From contig PUDQ02000016.1 in NCBI GenBank assembly GCA_002964805.2, positions 930,001 to 994,000 of the forward strand: a stretch of DNA of 64,000 nt, read 5' to 3'. A program made the translations under genes and the position numbers. Below the pieces are notes generated by a model. That model searched no databases. It had not been told where the DNA came from and worked only from the letters and a program-made list of their open reading frames with translations. This document shows positions 9,801 to 21,561 of this stretch, piece after piece. Numbering within the stretch: position 1 is the first letter of the stretch; the number at the start of each line of letters is the position of its first letter. Source of the DNA: Trametes villosa. Taxonomy: Eukaryota; Basidiomycota; Agaricomycetes; Polyporales; Polyporaceae.

Positions 9801-12441
9801 CGCTGTCGCACGGGGCCGTCGGATCGTAGATGAATACAATGCCCAGGGACCAGCACCCCGGAGGATACATCATCTCGAACGCGGACGACCTCCTTGAGCT
9901 GTTTGATGCGGACTACGGCGTCATGGTCATCGGCGAGGGCGCGAAGATCCTAGGCCCGAATGAGCATGGCCAGGAGATTCTGATCATGGCCGAGTACCTG
10001 CGCATCAAGCAGTTTACGTGCGTCTCCTTCCGTGGTACCCCGTCTGAGCGCACAATCTCACGCGGCGATCACTGCAGGACCATCCAAGCATCGCAGGAAG
10101 TGACCACCGACTGCGCAGACCTCCAACTCACGGCCGGGCTGGAGGTCATCGCCGGGCTGCTGTACGTCCCGCTATCGGCGGGCGGGCGCGACTTCATCGC
10201 GTTCTTGCGCAAGGGCCAGCCGCGCCAGGTGACATGGGCGGGGCGCCCGCACAAGTCGCACGAGCGCAACGTGCTCGAACCGCGGCGGTCGTTCAAGATG
10301 TGGTCGGAGACCGTCGCGGGCCGGTGCCGTGCGTGGAAGGACGAGCAGATCGAGACCGCGGCCGTGCTCGCTCTGGTATACGGAAAGGTTGGGTGGCGTC
10401 CCCGCTGTGGTCTGGTGCTCATGTGTTGACCGTGGACGCCGACAGTTCATCGAGGTGTGGCGGCAGAAGGAGTCGGTGCTGCAGACGACCAAGCTGACAA
10501 AGATCCTCTTGTCGCATGCGAGTCATGAAGGTGTGTCCCGGTTGTGGCATGTCGTCGGGCCAGGTTGTTGACGCCGCCTTGACCAGTGCGAACACCGCTG
10601 AACCACATCATCAAGTCAGGTTTCATGCCCTTCGTCCGCTGGGTATATGCGCTGACTTCTGTACAGCTACCTGGAGCTGGCGATGAACGCCCCCCTCGAC
10701 ACGGAGACACGAGAAAACCTCAACCATTCGCATGCCGCCTCGAAGAGTCTGTTGTTCACGGTCAACGATCTGCTCGTGCGTTCATTCGTTACTTATGCAC
10801 TCGCGTCTGCTCATTCCATCATCTTCTTCAGGACTTGACACGCATGGAGAGCGGCGACGAAACCTCTTCCAGTGAACCGTTTGACCTGCAGCAAGCGATC
10901 AACGACGCCACGCAGCTCTATCAGCTAGAGGCTGAAAGGCGCGGGCTCAACTTTGCCTTGGACCTGCGCCGCTGCCCAAGGCAGGTAGTGGGCGACCCGA
11001 GGAAGATCCGGACTGTGGTGGCCAACCTGACCGCGAATGCCTGTGAGGAAGTTGTCCTGCACTGATATGGCGGATCACGCTGTGCTCACCATACCGTTCA
11101 AACAGTGAAGTACACCAGCCGGGGGACCATCTCCGTGCGCTGCAGGGCCTTTGAGGAGCCTACGGGCCTGTGCGACTCAGGCGATCTTGCCGTAGAGATC
11201 GTGGTGGCAGACACGGGCTGCGGTATCCCAAACGACAGGTTAGAGAGCATCTTCCGGGAATTTGAGCAGGTCGAGACCCCGGCGCCAGCACACTCTCCCG
11301 GGCTTGGTATGTTGCCTCGCCGTCGCTTCGTTAATGGCTTCCTGACGATCTCGCAGGCCTCGGACTGGCTGTGGTTGCTAGGATCGTGAAGCAGCTCGGC
11401 GGCCAGCTACGGGTCGAATCAAGCTTGGGCCATGGCAGCTGGTTCTCGTTTCTACTCCCCCTCGCCACCGACGTTCTCGGAAACAGCGGGCCATGGACGT
11501 CTGATTCGTCGCAGCCGGAGCTCGTGACCCAACATGACGAAGGCTCGCAGGGCTTAGAATTGCATGCCTTGGTGGACGCATTGGCCGCAAGCCACATGGC
11601 GTGCCGGTCGCCCTCGCCGAGGCCGGTCGATCTACTCCCCCCGTCTCGGACTCGCTCGCCCAGTGAACTAGTGGCAGTCCAGCTGGAGATTTCTAGTCCG
11701 GCGGCGCCTTTGCATGCCGGGCGGGGCGATGCGTTGGATGCCGATTGTGCTGTGCCGTCGCCCGTGAGCGCTGTCGCGGCGCAGGCTCACAGAGGTCAAA
11801 GTCTGCCGACGATCCACTCGCCCACAAGCCGCCCACAGTCAGAAGCCCCCAAGTTGCGCATCCTGATAGTAGAGGTTAGTTCTGCCGGGGCATCCGGACG
11901 TTCCCTCCGTGCTCAAGGTGCGCAGGACAACGACATCAACCGCAAGGTTCTTGGGAAGAGGCTGTCGCTGGACGGCTATGCGATCGTGAACGCGACGAAT
12001 GGGCAGGAGGCCATCGAGGTGGTGCAATCCGACCGCCATTTTGACTGCATTCTCATGGATATCCAGTACGCCCGCTCGCGTTCGAGTGTCCTTCCTGCAT
12101 CTGACATTTGTCTTAGAATGCCTCTGGTCAACGGTTACGAGGCCACCGAGCGCATCCGTGTCATGGAAGAGGAGGTCGCGCTCCTCGACCGCATCTCGCA
12201 CCAGCTGAACGGCCGTATACCCATCCTCGCCGTCTCCGCCTCTCTATTTGAGCACCAGTGGGACGAGCTATTCAAGCTCGGCATGGACGGCTGGATTCTC
12301 AAGCCGATAGACTTCCGGCGCCTCCGCGTCATTCTCTGTGGGGCCGTGGACCCTGCCCGGCGCCAGGAGAACGTTTACCGTCCCGGCGTCAGCTGGGAGG
12401 TTGGCGGATGGTTCTCGGGACCTATGGATAAGGCCTCATAA
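6836..12441 (+). CDS. fungal phytochrome, hybrid histidine kinase (PAS-GAF-PHY-HisKA-HATPase-REC)
   Basis: Eighteen exons (6836-7795, 7853-7951, 8006-9070, 9121-9142, 9194-9276, 9335-9383, 9451-9488, 9584-9754, 9830-10017, 10078-10387, 10446-10530, 10587-10614, 10667-10775, 10832-11042, 11106-11306, 11357-11874, 11926-12065, 12117-12441) close to 1533 aa. A Ser/Pro-rich N-terminal extension of about 300 residues precedes the PAS domain, with the chromophore Cys317 in KCEDEPIRAPGAVQGFG. The GAF domain (about 625-800) has the PASDIP and CHSYG motifs. PHY follows. HisKA has SHEVRTPLNH (His near 1021). HATPase has an N box (NLTANALKYT), ADTGCGI and GLGLGLAVV. The receiver has its phospho-acceptor Asp near 1423 (CILMDIQMP) and Lys near 1486 (ILKPID). 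By family knowledge it is a soluble red/far-red sensor that autophosphorylates and passes phosphate within the protein. The exact N-terminus is uncertain. Confidence 0.95.
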
Positions 12442-13648
12442 CCGGTCTTTCGCATCCGCATCATCCGCCTCCACACTCGCATCGCATGGCATTTCCGCCT
12501 CATTTTCTTACGATTCCCCGCCGCAGCATTCACCATACCCGAGCCGGCACGACTCCCCTGCTATGTGACTGTAGCATACCACGGCGGGCAGAACGCCCAC
12601 GCGACCGTTATGTGCCTGACTGGCGGCATACTGGCATAGTACATTACGATTTGAAGACTGCTCTTTGTGGTTCTCCCGTGTTGTACCCCGGATTCTCTCT
12701 CTCTTCGTCGTCCACCGTCATACCCCACATCCCTCTCCTTTGTATCCATACCGTTACGATTGTAGGATTCCTCTCGGTGGTTCAAGTTCTCCCATGTTGT
12801 GTCCGTCAGATCCCTCCGCCTCTCTCTGAGTCTGCTCATTGTCTGTACCTCGCTTCCTTCTCTCTCTCGCGGCTATGTTAGATGGAATACCGTAATGAGG
12901 GTCATCCTCAGCAAATTATAATATCAATGAGCGTTCAATGAGCGCAATACTTAAATCTCAAACTCTATTTTTCGTACGCGTATCCCCCGTCACCAACTAG
13001 TCTCCCCTAGGCAGACGTACCGAGGTGCTCTATGAGGGCGGGCAGGGACGAGCATCACGGACGTCTGCTCCGTAATACCCCCCTCTCACCGTAGGTCGAG
13101 AAATCGTGATGCCGAGTGATGGCCGCAGGAGATTCTGCGCGCTGATTGGCGGAGGGACCTCCAGCGATCACCTGCGTTCAAACTCCGCCCGCTGTGTACT
13201 ACTTGAGTATGCTCAGCAGTCGCAGAGTGGTATCTCCCTCGTCTGCCGCAGAATTAATTCACGGACCTGCGGGAGGGTGTATTCATGGATTATGAGGTTA
13301 TGCGGAGTTTTTGGGCGGCCGGTCTGCAGCCTTTCCAGCAGGAACGGGGGTCGGGAGCAACCCTGGTACTTCGAGGCCGCCCATGATTGCATTCTGAAGG
13401 GCATCCCGCGTTCAGTTGTCGCTCTCAGATGCGGGCGAGCACCAATACATGTCTGGCATGTCCTAGAAGACTTCCAGACACCAGCGTAACACAAGAACAC
13501 TTCACAAATGAGCTGGTCGCGCACACTTTCGGGCACTTCGTGAGGCGTTGGACTTCGAAAGCTGCTGACGTAACTCCGCAAAGCTCGACCTCCCCTACGA
13601 CCCCCGTAATACGCTGCAGACTAGTCACCAACTAGCCCTCGCTTCAAA
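12442..13648. other. intergenic, AT-richer, 12-bp direct repeat
   Basis: The first part is the phytochrome 3' UTR region. Around 12900-12990 the composition is clearly AT-richer. The 12-mer GTCACCAACTAG occurs at 12989-13000 and again at 13623-13634 in direct orientation. Open frames inside (13106-13581) show no recognisable protein. Confidence 0.4.
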
Positions 13649-15670
13649 ATGTCTTCCTGGATCCTAGGACGCCTCCTAAAACCCTCCCGGCCATCGCGTC
13701 GCGCTGACGATGATATGCTGCCGACCAGACCTCCCTCTGTAGTATGCAAGACCTGCTGGACGGGATTTATTGCGGCATACAGCCGACTCTTGTACCCCTA
13801 CGCATCCAAGGACCCCGCTGCTGCAGAGGATATCACAGCAGACTGCCGAACGTCACTGAAGAAGCTAGAGGAAGGCGCTGCCATTGGCTGCGTGTGGTGC
13901 AAGGCTGCCTTTCGCCTGATGTCACCAGCGTCGTTTCCCCCCGGTAACGATGGGAGCTACATGCATGTGGTTTCCTTGACGGTCGATAGATTGCCCCGGG
14001 TTAGGCCTCTGGTGCCAGGGGAAGAGCAAGCGCTCAATATAGACTCCCCTTGGTGGCAAACTGCTAGGTGGCGTTTGCACACTGCCGCAGGTGGGTTCGC
14101 ATGCACATGGTTGGTCGGTCGGATGTATAACTGACAACTTGAATATCATCTTTGAGCAGATGACCCAGCCGCGCCTTACGTCAGGGCACGGGATCCTGTC
14201 CTGAACACCCGGTCGCCTTACGCGTTCTCTCTTGCCAAAGCACGCATTGACGAGTGTGTCGGTACCCACGAGATGTGCACAGGGATCTCGCCACTCCGTG
14301 ATGTGCGCCTTCCTACCCGCGTTATCGTCTGTACCGACCCCGGCCGTCCGCGCTTAGTGCCCACCGATGGGAGGCTCGGCAAATACCTCGCGCTCAGCTA
14401 CGTATGGGGCGAAGCACAACCGCACCAAACTACTCAAGCCAACATTACTGCATACCTGGCCGGGATTGACGCCGTCCGACTCCTCCCTCAGACTATCCGC
14501 GACGCAATCTACGCCACGCATGCGCTCGGATTTCAGTACCTCTGGGTGGATAGCCTCTGCATCATCCAAGACTCGGACGAGGACAAGCTGCACGAGCTCG
14601 GACGCATGCATCTCATCTATCGGTACGCGTCTGTCACAATCATCGCCGCTTGCGCAAAGCAGGCTAGCGATGGCTTCCTGCAGGAGCGGACGGAAGCTCC
14701 TTGCATCACCCTCCCATTTATCTGCCCCCCAAACCCACATCGAGGCGGACAGCGCCTGATTGGCAGCGTGCGTTTCTCCCTGCAGAACGAGGAATACCAC
14801 ACGTTCTATCCTACCACCTGCTCCCGGGGCTGGTGCCTCCAAGAGTACCTCATGTCCCCGCGATCGCTCATCTACACAGCGGAGACCATCCACCTCAGAT
14901 GCCAGTCCACCGTGACAAATGTCCTTGATACGTTGTACGTGAAACTCAGGCCTACCAATTCAGAACAGCGGATACCCCCTGTACTCTTCCACCCAGACCC
15001 GCCCCACGCTGAACACGGCTCGGATGCGTGGAACGAGCTGTGCAGCGGATGGTGGAGCATTGTCCGCGACTACGCCCCCCGTACCCTTGGAGAGCCGTCA
15101 GACAAGCTCGTCGCTTGCGGTGCAATCGCGGCGGCGTTCCACCGTGGGCTGCGCTCCGATTATCTCGCAGGCTTGTGGCGCGGGCCTACACTCCTCATGG
15201 ACTTGCTCTGGCAGATCTACTCCTACTCGAACGATCCCCCGAAACGACGGCGCCCGAAGACCTATCGTGCTCCGTCGTGGTCGTGGGCCGCCGTCGACGG
15301 GGCGATACTCCCAGGAAGCAACCCGTTTTCGACCGCGCCGCCCACTGCCGCCCTTGCAGAAGTGCTGGACTGCCAAGTGGAGCTCAAGGATCCAGAGCTC
15401 CCGTTCGGCCAGGTGGTGGGCGGGTTCCTCCTCTTGCGGGCGGTGTTGGTGCGATACAAACGGCGCATGTACCGCTCCATCGGGCTGAACCTCGACACCA
15501 GGACGGATGTGGATGCGGCTCGGAGAGGCAGGATATGGCTCACTCCCACCATGTTACACTCAGACTCAGGCTACCGCTCCCAAGAAGCCCCTTCACATGC
15601 AGCCGGCCTTGTCGTAATGCTTGCTGGCCGGGACGAGACGCCATCTCATGTTGGACACGGCAAGGTTTAA
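13649..15670 (+). CDS. HET-domain (heterokaryon incompatibility) protein
   Basis: Two exons (13649-14090, 14160-15670) give 650 aa. The HET domain lies at about residues 230-390. It shows YLALSYVWG, YLWVDSLCIIQDSDEDK, YRYASVTIIAA and SRGWCLQEYLMSPRSLIY, the classical conserved blocks. The N-terminal 200 residues hold Cys pairs (VCKTCW, GCVWC) and the long C-terminal part has a Trp-rich PSWSW block, as in many HET proteins of this size. In ascomycetes HET domains trigger cell death on non-self recognition; basidiomycete members are numerous and mostly uncharacterised, so the role here is inferred. No NACHT/WD or other sensor module is present. It stands next to the GT61 gene, which is transcribed towards it. 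Confidence 0.9.
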
Positions 15671-16112
15671 AGGCGGATTGGGGTGTTTTGCGAGTCTAGG
15701 CACACCTCATGTTGGGCTGACTGGCGGCTGATGCCCCTCGTCGAGATCAGGCTGGTATGAGCGCATCCAACAGTTTCAAAGCCTGCTACATACCTCACAT
15801 ATACGTCTGCAATAGCATCACGGTCTTCCGGTAGAACGGTATTCTCCCCACTCTACCATGGTAGCCTCGAAGAACTCCCTAGCGCGTTGGCGAATCCTAA
15901 AATTCAATATGTTCGAGCTTCTATCTGCCTACACATGAATTGCAAAGCTCTCGTAGTGATTAGTGGCTCCTAGTGTAAGGACAATCAATTACGGCTATCA
16001 GCCCGTACCGTACGATAAATGCTAGCGTCCACTGAAATCTCCTCTATATCATCGGACTGCGATCCTGAGCCCACCATGCCAACATGGCGCTGGCCACCGC
16101 CGTACGTCCGGG
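15671..16112. other. convergent intergenic region
   Basis: Separates the 3' ends of the HET gene (+) and the glycosyltransferase (-). It is AT-richer than the genes and should hold both terminators. No repeat or RNA gene recognised. Confidence 0.4.
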
Positions 16113-18026
16113 TCACCGCTCATCGGCCGCGAGTTCCGGGGCGTGCCAGCGGTAAAGCCGTTCGATGGAGGGCCCCCGGACGTCGGGCATTCCCAGCTGC
16201 GCGCGGAGGATGTCGAGCACGGCGGGGATGTCCGCGTCCATGTCCGTCGAGCTGTGGCTGATCGGCTCGAGCAAGACGACCGCGTACGTCTGCCCTAGGA
16301 CGCTGGCCTCTTCCCAGAACATGTGCGACGTCCACGAGCGCGGCATCAGCTCAAGTACGAGCGTGTCACGCCCCGTCCTGTCAAGCGCAGAATGAGCTCA
16401 AGGCCGAACGTAGCGGAGGGTGGATCGAGCAGTCTGCGCGACGCATGAGGGAACTGGGAAATCACTCACCATCGATGGTGGTACAATCCACCGCCGTGTG
16501 GCCCGATGACTGCGCGGGCATTTTCGTGGAACCATGCCATGATTTTCGGCTGCTCAGAGATGCCCAGCTCATGGAACAGCACGAGCTCCTCGCCCTGGCC
16601 GCGCTCGGCGAGGAGCGCGCGCACGTCTTCGAGCATCTTGTCCTCGTTCAGCACCCGCCGTCCGCCGTTAGACGTTCCCCCGTGCGAGCGACTGATGTAC
16701 ACGACCTATCGGAGCGACCGTGAGTGCTCTACCTCCAGATGCACGGATATGTCGGAAAACCGTATCGGTACACACCTTCTTCCGCCGGTCGATCGGGACG
16801 CCCGCCGGGTCGAGCCCGAACATCTCGAGCGAGCGCAGCGAGAGCCACGGGTGCACGAGCGGCGCGCGGCACGAGAAAATAATGGCCTTCGCCGCCACGC
16901 GCGGCGAGCGGAAGTGCACCTTGCCCCCGCCGAGCCCGAGCATGTCCCACATATCCGTGACCGCGCCGCCGGGGGGGCGGCCCGCGACGACGTCGGGCGC
17001 GGCATGCCCGAGTGTGAAGTGGTGCCCCTGCGCGACGACGTGCCTGTGTGCGCAGCGGCGGCGTGTGAGTTAGCATGGGTGGGGAGAGGGGGCGGGAGAA
17101 GGGCGAGGGCGGTGCGCCTGGGAGGACGTACGTGACGCGGTCGAGGAAGTGCTGGAAGGACCACGAGTCCGGGGAGGTCGCGATGAGGAGCGCGTCGACG
17201 GGGAATGCGGCGTCGTATTCCGCCGGTGTGTCGAGGGTGTTGATGGTGGCGTTGGCAGGCGCAGTCTCGAGGCCCGCCGTCGTAACGCCGTCGCTCATGC
17301 ATGCTTGGTCGGTCCACAGGTCGGCGGGAGGGTTGCCCTTGTAGGTCGCGTTGGCGAGCACCTGTAACATTCAATGTGTCAGCGGTGTCTCAGGGAAAGC
17401 ATGTATAACATGCATATGACACGAAGGATACTGACAACATTCTGGCCAGTCTGCCCCCGGTAGCACACCCAATCTTTGTCCTTGCAGAACGCTGCTCGTT
17501 CCATGATCCCGTCGAGCATACGGCGCCATTCCGGGCGGTCTTCTTCGATACGACTTTGAGCAAAGAGCGGCTCTCGTAGGCGGAAGTCGGGGTAGACGAG
17601 TTCCTCCCCGAATACCGCGCCCTCCCGCCGTTGAGCAAGGCAGGGGGCGAGAAATGGTGAGGTGCCACGCGGACAGGTGTTAAGCGTCACAGGTGCCCAT
17701 CGGCGCGAGGCAAGGTCAAGTCCGGCGGCGAGGAAGGCGGGAAAGGACCCCGCGAGGCGGTAGTAGATCTCAGACCTTGGTGCGTCTGGAGGCGGCAAGG
17801 AAGGTCGTAGATGAGGGAATTTGTGAGCCCAGCGAGAGTCGACGACGAGTACAAGGGCGATGAGGAGCACGATCGAGGCTAATAGGAGACATAGTAGGAT
17901 GACAAGCGAGCGGCTAGATTTGCGGAGGATTGGCCGCCATGGTGTTTCGGAGCCGTCTTCAACATCGAGGCGCTGGTACAGTGGTAGACGCGATGAGGAG
18001 AACGCGGACGGCCAGGGGAGACGCAT
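16113..18026 (-). CDS. type II membrane glycosyltransferase, GT61/DUF563 family
   Basis: Five exons on the minus strand (18026-17436, 17361-17132, 17043-16776, 16705-16470, 16377-16113) give 529 aa. A short basic cytosolic tail is followed by one hydrophobic segment at about residues 39-61 (LVILLCLLLASIVLLIALVLVV), making a signal anchor for the Golgi/ER lumen. The catalytic part has VVYISRSHG, a Glu-rich helix, LGISEQPKIMAWFHENARAV and the key IGPHGGGLYHHRW motif, then TLVLELMP, all typical of DUF563/GT61 enzymes such as EOGT and plant/fungal xylosyltransferases. It presumably transfers a sugar (GlcNAc or xylose) to a secreted glycoprotein or glycan; the donor cannot be told from sequence. 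The start is chosen because it gives the cytosolic tail plus anchor. Confidence 0.88.
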
Positions 18027-20464
18027 CGAACAAACAAGGAGGGTGGGAGGAGGAATGGTGGAGATGTTCTGGCGGTAACTCGCTGGTTAAACAGAACAGC
18101 TGCTACGCCCGGGCATGATTTGCCGGACGCACGCAAGATGGGAGGAGTTCGGAGTTGCCCTGCGGGTCTGTCAAGTACGGCGTGGCGCTTGGCACCGTCT
18201 ATCGGTGCTCGCGTCGATGTGATCCTCCGTGTGTTCTCCTCCGACGCATACCTGCGACCTACTGCCTCAAACATTCTTCCGCAAGCACGTCTTTCTCTGT
18301 CAGTAATAGCTCTCTGTGCACAGTGTACTCCGCATATACCCTCCCATCTATGAGCATCTTTCCCAGGGCGCAGAAAGCGGTGTCTTACTGCGCGTACGCC
18401 GGAACGCCTCTGCTGTTTCGGAACGACGGGCAGGGCCTCCACAAGCGCTGGCGCTGCGGGGCCGACACTTGCCAGCCCCCAGGCGGATTCCGGGGCTTCC
18501 GACTGGCCCTATCCGCCTTGGATTGCGCAGCAGCGGATCTTCGATCGATCTCTGCCAGAGGACGAGGTCAGCCCCGTCTTGAATTGAATCCATGCAGCAT
18601 GCACGCAAACCTCGCGGTCTCGGTAGGCTCGGTCGCTGGCCACGCGCTCCGAGTCCTGGGCTCCGCAGCAGCAGCAGCATCGGATTAATCTGCTGCGGAC
18701 AGCGTTGGTCGCCAATCCGTCGATGGCGTCCGTCCGTGGTGGTCCATCGCCAGGCCAGCGGGGCGCGGTGAGTGCGAAAAGCTCGGATGGAGGAGCGGGG
18801 CTCTGGCTAACCCGGCGGAGCACGGGCGCTCGCATCCGCGGCGGGCGTCGGATGTTTGTTCCGGCGTCTGTGGGGCCTGGTTTGCCAAATTGACGCACAC
18901 CGTGGCAAACTCCGTTCAGGTTCAGCCTCTCACTGTCATGATTCATCCTCGTAAGGCTGGCAGCCCCTGTGTCTACCACAGGCTCTGTATGTGCCGAAAT
19001 TTAGTGACTCAATGTCTCCTACATCCTGATATTAAGTGTATGCTTTGATCATTTGTTCAAACTATCCGTGGCATGACTCGGAAGCGCTGAGTACACTTCT
19101 AGCCTACAGGCACATCCTCGTAACGCTACTGTTCGGAGCACGACATCAGGTCGACTTACTGCGCGTGTTGTTGCATCATCGACGAGCTGAGTTCAGCGAC
19201 CGGTGCGGTACTTATCACCGTCACGCAGGTCCATGTGTTTGCGCCATCCGCCGGCATCCTTCTCGAGCGCCAACGTTCCAACAGCCGGCCGCACAACTTC
19301 AAAATCATCAAGACCAAGAGCGAATGGACGAGACCCGTGTGCCTTTCGTGCTCGCGCTCGTTTCCCGAAACGGGACCCGATCGACGTTCGCCATTGCGCA
19401 GCAGCGTCGTCCGCGTGCTCGAGGCCTGCGCAGCGTCCCGCGTTTGCCAAGCCCGAAAATCCTCGGGCAGGACTGCCCGCTCAATTCGCTGCGAATTAGG
19501 GAGGATTTTCAGGATCGGAGATCCGTTGTTTATGCACCGTGAGCGGACTTTCTACCGCGGTGTAGACTGCGCGTTACGCACCTCATGCACCCTCTTCGTG
19601 CCCGTACACGGCGGATATACCGGACCTGCATACATCTGCTCCACGGGCCGACTTGTATGAAGAATCGGCCTATATGGTACTGTTATCAAAGACATGTTCA
19701 ACTGCAGGCTCGGCACAATATTGCGAGCAGTCAGCGAGGCGCTAGCAATCCATACAAGGGCGTGATAGGTTTCTCCAGGGGGACAGGGAGGCAAGGAGGC
19801 AGGGGACAGGGAGGCAGGGAGGCAGGGGGACAGGGAGGCAGGGAGGCAGGGAGGCAGGGAGGCGGGGAGGCCTGTGGAGGCCGCTACGACGGCGATACTC
19901 CCCGCAGCCTGTACACTGTGGGTAGCTCTCCTCGCGCATCTCTGACCTGTACCGTAAATTTGCCACCACTCGCCCACCGACGACTGTCCCACGTCTAGCC
20001 GTCCGAAAGCTTCTCATGCACGGAGTGGATGCGGACATATCGAGGGGCTCAGTCTTCTCAGCGTCTCAAGCTGCTCAGACTTCACACCGTATTATGAGCA
20101 ACCGAGGAAATCGTAACCACCGTCAGCCGAGGCTGAACATCACCCTGGTGAGTGTTCTGCGACGAATACATTACGACGGATGTGTACGCGGTACTACACG
20201 GAGCCCCATAACCGGTACGTATACAGCTTCGCTTGCGATTACGGGCACACAAGTCGGTCACAATCCAGTCGTATCGGACGACGTGGCTCACAGAAGGTAT
20301 GCCAATTCCCGGATATATTGAACGCGAAGCAACACTGAGACCCAGTCAGAACACAAGCAAGGCACCCGAACGGAACCATCCAGAGTCCACCGAACGGTGG
20401 CGCTCGACGCAGCATCCCGCGAAATCAGACCCGATCACCCCAGCTGAAAACCCGCATCGCGGGC
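18027..20464. other. 2.4-kb gene-poor region
   Basis: Contains several medium open frames on both strands (for example 18155-18688 and 19036-19660), but none shows family motifs, consistent codon bias or splice-linked partners. The only clear structure is the minisatellite at 19778-19872. The left end should hold the promoter of the glycosyltransferase. Confidence 0.4.
19778..19872. repeat. G-rich minisatellite, GGCAGGGA-type units
   Basis: About 95 bp of tandem 8-mers GGCAGGGA, interspersed with GGGGACAGGGA variants. The plus strand has many runs of three to five G, so it could form G-quadruplexes. It translates in all frames as low-complexity sequence and is not coding. Confidence 0.9.
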
Positions 20465-21561
20465 TTACAGCACGGCCGCGAAGGTGAGCGCGGCAGCACC
20501 CAGCACGACGGCTGCGCGGAAGACCTGGCCGTCGACCGCGAGCGCGCCGACGGCGCCGTTGTTCGCCGAAGTGGTCGAGCCGGAGCTCGTGCCATTGACC
20601 GCAGCGCCGGCTGGCGCCGACGCGCCCGCGCTGCTAGAGGGCGCCGCGGGGGCAGACGACGCGCCGGAGGCCGCCGCCGACGTCCCGGATGCGGCAGCAG
20701 TCCCGCTGGCCGCAGCCGTGTTGGAGGCTGCGGCGCTTGCGCTGGTCGCGCCGGTCTGGCCGGCAGCGGTCGTGGCACCGGTGGAGGCGCCGCCGGTAAG
20801 GTAGGAGGGCGCGGCGACGGCCGTGGAGGGATCGTCGAGCTTCCCGACGCCCCAAGGGATGGCCTGGCCGTTGGGCTGGGTAGCGTTGGGCTCCGGGGTG
20901 ACGTTTCCGTCGTTGTTGCCGATGGCGAACCGGGTGGTCCAGGTGCGGGCCGCCGCGTTAGGGCTCGTGAACTGGTAGAAGTAGATGGCGGAGTTGGGGG
21001 TGACCTGTGCGGATGTTATTGTGGTGAGTACGGCACAAATCAAACAACATGCTGCGGAAGATTGCCCCCAGGGTGTAAAACTAAACGCTGGTCAACAGAT
21101 GCAGAGCGGCATATGCTACACGCACTATGCATCTGTTACCCATTGGGTGGAGCGCCGTTTGAAACACGGTCATGCCTCCTCCCACCAAATGACTGGCTCT
21201 CGGGGGCTCTCAACATTCAACAGCCAATACGAAAACTCACCTGAGGGCAGTCGTAGCTGAAAGTGTTCTTAGTAGCATCGGTACCATCAAGCGTGGCCAC
21301 AGCTAGCAAGCTGCGTAAGTGACACGAACAAACTCACGATCGACGTGACGTACTGGTGAGGTGGACCATGTTCAAGTTGTCGCCGGTCATGAGCTCAACG
21401 TTCATCTCCTTCCAGGTGCCGGTGGTGTCGACATCCCAGGCGAACGTGCACTGGCCGCCCTCCCTGAAAACATCGCCAGGGCCGGGCGCAGAGGGGGTGG
21501 GGTCGGCGTGCACAAAGGCCGTGCCGGCGATGAGGGCGAGGAGGGTAGCGTAGGGGAACAT
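20465..21561 (-). CDS. Kre9/Knh1-like GPI-anchored Ser/Ala-rich protein (copy 1)
   Basis: Three exons (21561-21354, 21302-21241, 21004-20465) give 269 aa. A signal peptide (MFPYATLLALIAGTAFVHA) is followed by the Kre9/Knh1 N-terminal domain: PTPSAPGPGDVFREGGQCTF, DTTGTWKEMNVELMTGDNL, then the 62-nt middle exon (VATLDGTDATKNTFSYDCPQ) and VTPNSAIYFYQF. From about residue 165 it is a Ser/Thr/Ala-rich stalk. It ends in a small-residue site plus a hydrophobic tail (FRAAVVLGAAALTFAAVL), as expected for GPI attachment. Family members sit in the cell wall or plasma membrane and are linked to beta-1,6-glucan assembly, but the basidiomycete 'Ser-Thr-rich GPI-anchored' members are not functionally defined. 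Its closest relative here is the gene at 27480-28510. Confidence 0.88.

Noticed and set aside
13213..13581. 122-aa minus-strand open frame before the HET gene
   Set aside because: No family pattern and codon use unlike neighbouring genes; stops in the antisense frame are simply scarce here.
18155..18688. 177-aa plus-strand open frame
   Set aside because: Irregular composition, no domain, no supporting splice partner, and overlapping frames of similar length on both strands.
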